DNA from: Syntrophaceae bacterium
GTDB lineage: Bacteria > Desulfobacterota > SM23-61
Assembly (NCBI GenBank): GCA_013388675.1
Contig: JACAEW010000025.1
Location: 1-47,828, forward strand
Direction of reading: 5' to 3'
DNA length: 47,828 nucleotides
The first letter of the stretch is position 1. The number at the start of each line of letters is the position of its first letter. A model generated the notes under the pieces. It did not search any database. It had not been told where the DNA came from and worked only from the letters and a program-made list of their open reading frames with translations. Positions 47,767-47,828 of this stretch are shown piece after piece. The translations under genes and the position numbers were made by a program.

Positions 47767-47828
47767 ATGATTCCACTGGAAGGAAAGATTGCTCTGGTCA
47801 CCGGGGGAAGCCGGGGGATCGGGCGGGC
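47767..47828 (+). CDS. SDR family oxidoreductase, N-terminus only (cut by window end)
   Basis: A 20-residue start, MIPLEGKIALVTGGSRGIGR, preceded by GAGGAGGAAAG. TGGSRGIGR is the classical SDR glycine motif (FabG-like). It lies 147 nt after the acyl-CoA dehydrogenase and probably acts in the same acyl pathway, e.g. as a 3-hydroxyacyl-CoA or ketoacyl reductase; this is context inference. Confidence 0.85.
   Translation, partial: MIPLEGKIALVTGGSRGIGR

Noticed and set aside
1-47828. CRISPR array, rRNA, prophage or insertion sequence
   Set aside because: I saw no regularly spaced direct repeats, no rRNA-like sequence and no transposase, integrase or phage structural genes.

Overview
The window is about 48 kb of GC-rich bacterial chromosome with short intergenic gaps and many small dispersed palindromes. 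Gene content points to an anaerobic, Gram-negative, former deltaproteobacterial lineage (Desulfobacterota, perhaps a Syntrophales-like or related group): SelB, a Tat-exported Psr/Phs-type molybdoenzyme with NrfC/NrfD subunits, a LIV-I transporter beside an acyl-CoA dehydrogenase, UPF0182, a REC-PAS histidine kinase with an NtrC-type regulator, and EPS priming genes. The taxonomic call is inference from gene content only. Layout. 1-4.4 kb: a truncated gene for a secreted cysteine-containing protein, an AT-rich non-coding stretch, a HepT/MntA toxin-antitoxin pair, tRNA-Lys(CUU) with its own promoter and terminator, two small uncharacterised genes and a NYN-domain nuclease gene. 4.4-14.7 kb: a UPF0182 membrane protein, selB, a histidine kinase and NtrC-type regulator, a glycosyltransferase and a polyprenyl-phosphate sugar transferase. 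14.75-29.1 kb: a continuous same-strand aromatic amino acid supercluster in the order aroF-aroB-pheA-aroD-aroE-aroA-aroK-aroC-tyrA-trpE-trpG-trpD-trpC-trpF, from DAHP synthesis through chorismate to the Phe, Tyr and Trp branches. trpB and trpA are absent. 29.4-36.2 kb: a degenerate receiver protein, a secreted rhodanese, a molybdopterin oxidoreductase operon and a periplasmic DUF4124-protease. 36.7-39.3 kb: an SDR, a divergent shikimate-kinase-like protein and a DHH phosphoesterase. 39.4-46.1 kb, minus strand: livF-livG-livM-livH-livK, a coiled-coil lipoprotein and a HAMP-GGDEF protein. The right end holds an acyl-CoA dehydrogenase and the start of another SDR. The most notable finding is regulatory. 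Upstream of aroF, after a sigma-70-like promoter, lies an unannotated 30-codon leader ORF with the run WWFYFYYCF (Trp, Phe and Tyr codons together). It is followed by two terminator-type hairpins whose arms can re-pair into an antiterminator. A second, Trp-specific leader (core WCW) with a textbook attenuator precedes trpE. Both leaders share a G-x-V-C-P tail, and both can be drawn with the same five-segment switch, in which a segment in the leader's 3' codons pairs with the first hairpin arm. Together they suggest two-tier, ribosome-mediated control: all three aromatic amino acids gate the common pathway, and Trp gates its own branch. Two genes are interrupted: aroB by a one-base deletion in an A-run, and the molybdoenzyme gene by an in-frame TAG. 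Either assembly errors or real lesions could explain these. Dispersed palindromes of several families lie between genes, and in several cases supply the stop codon or C-terminal codons of the genes they abut (aroD, aroE, trpF, aroK).
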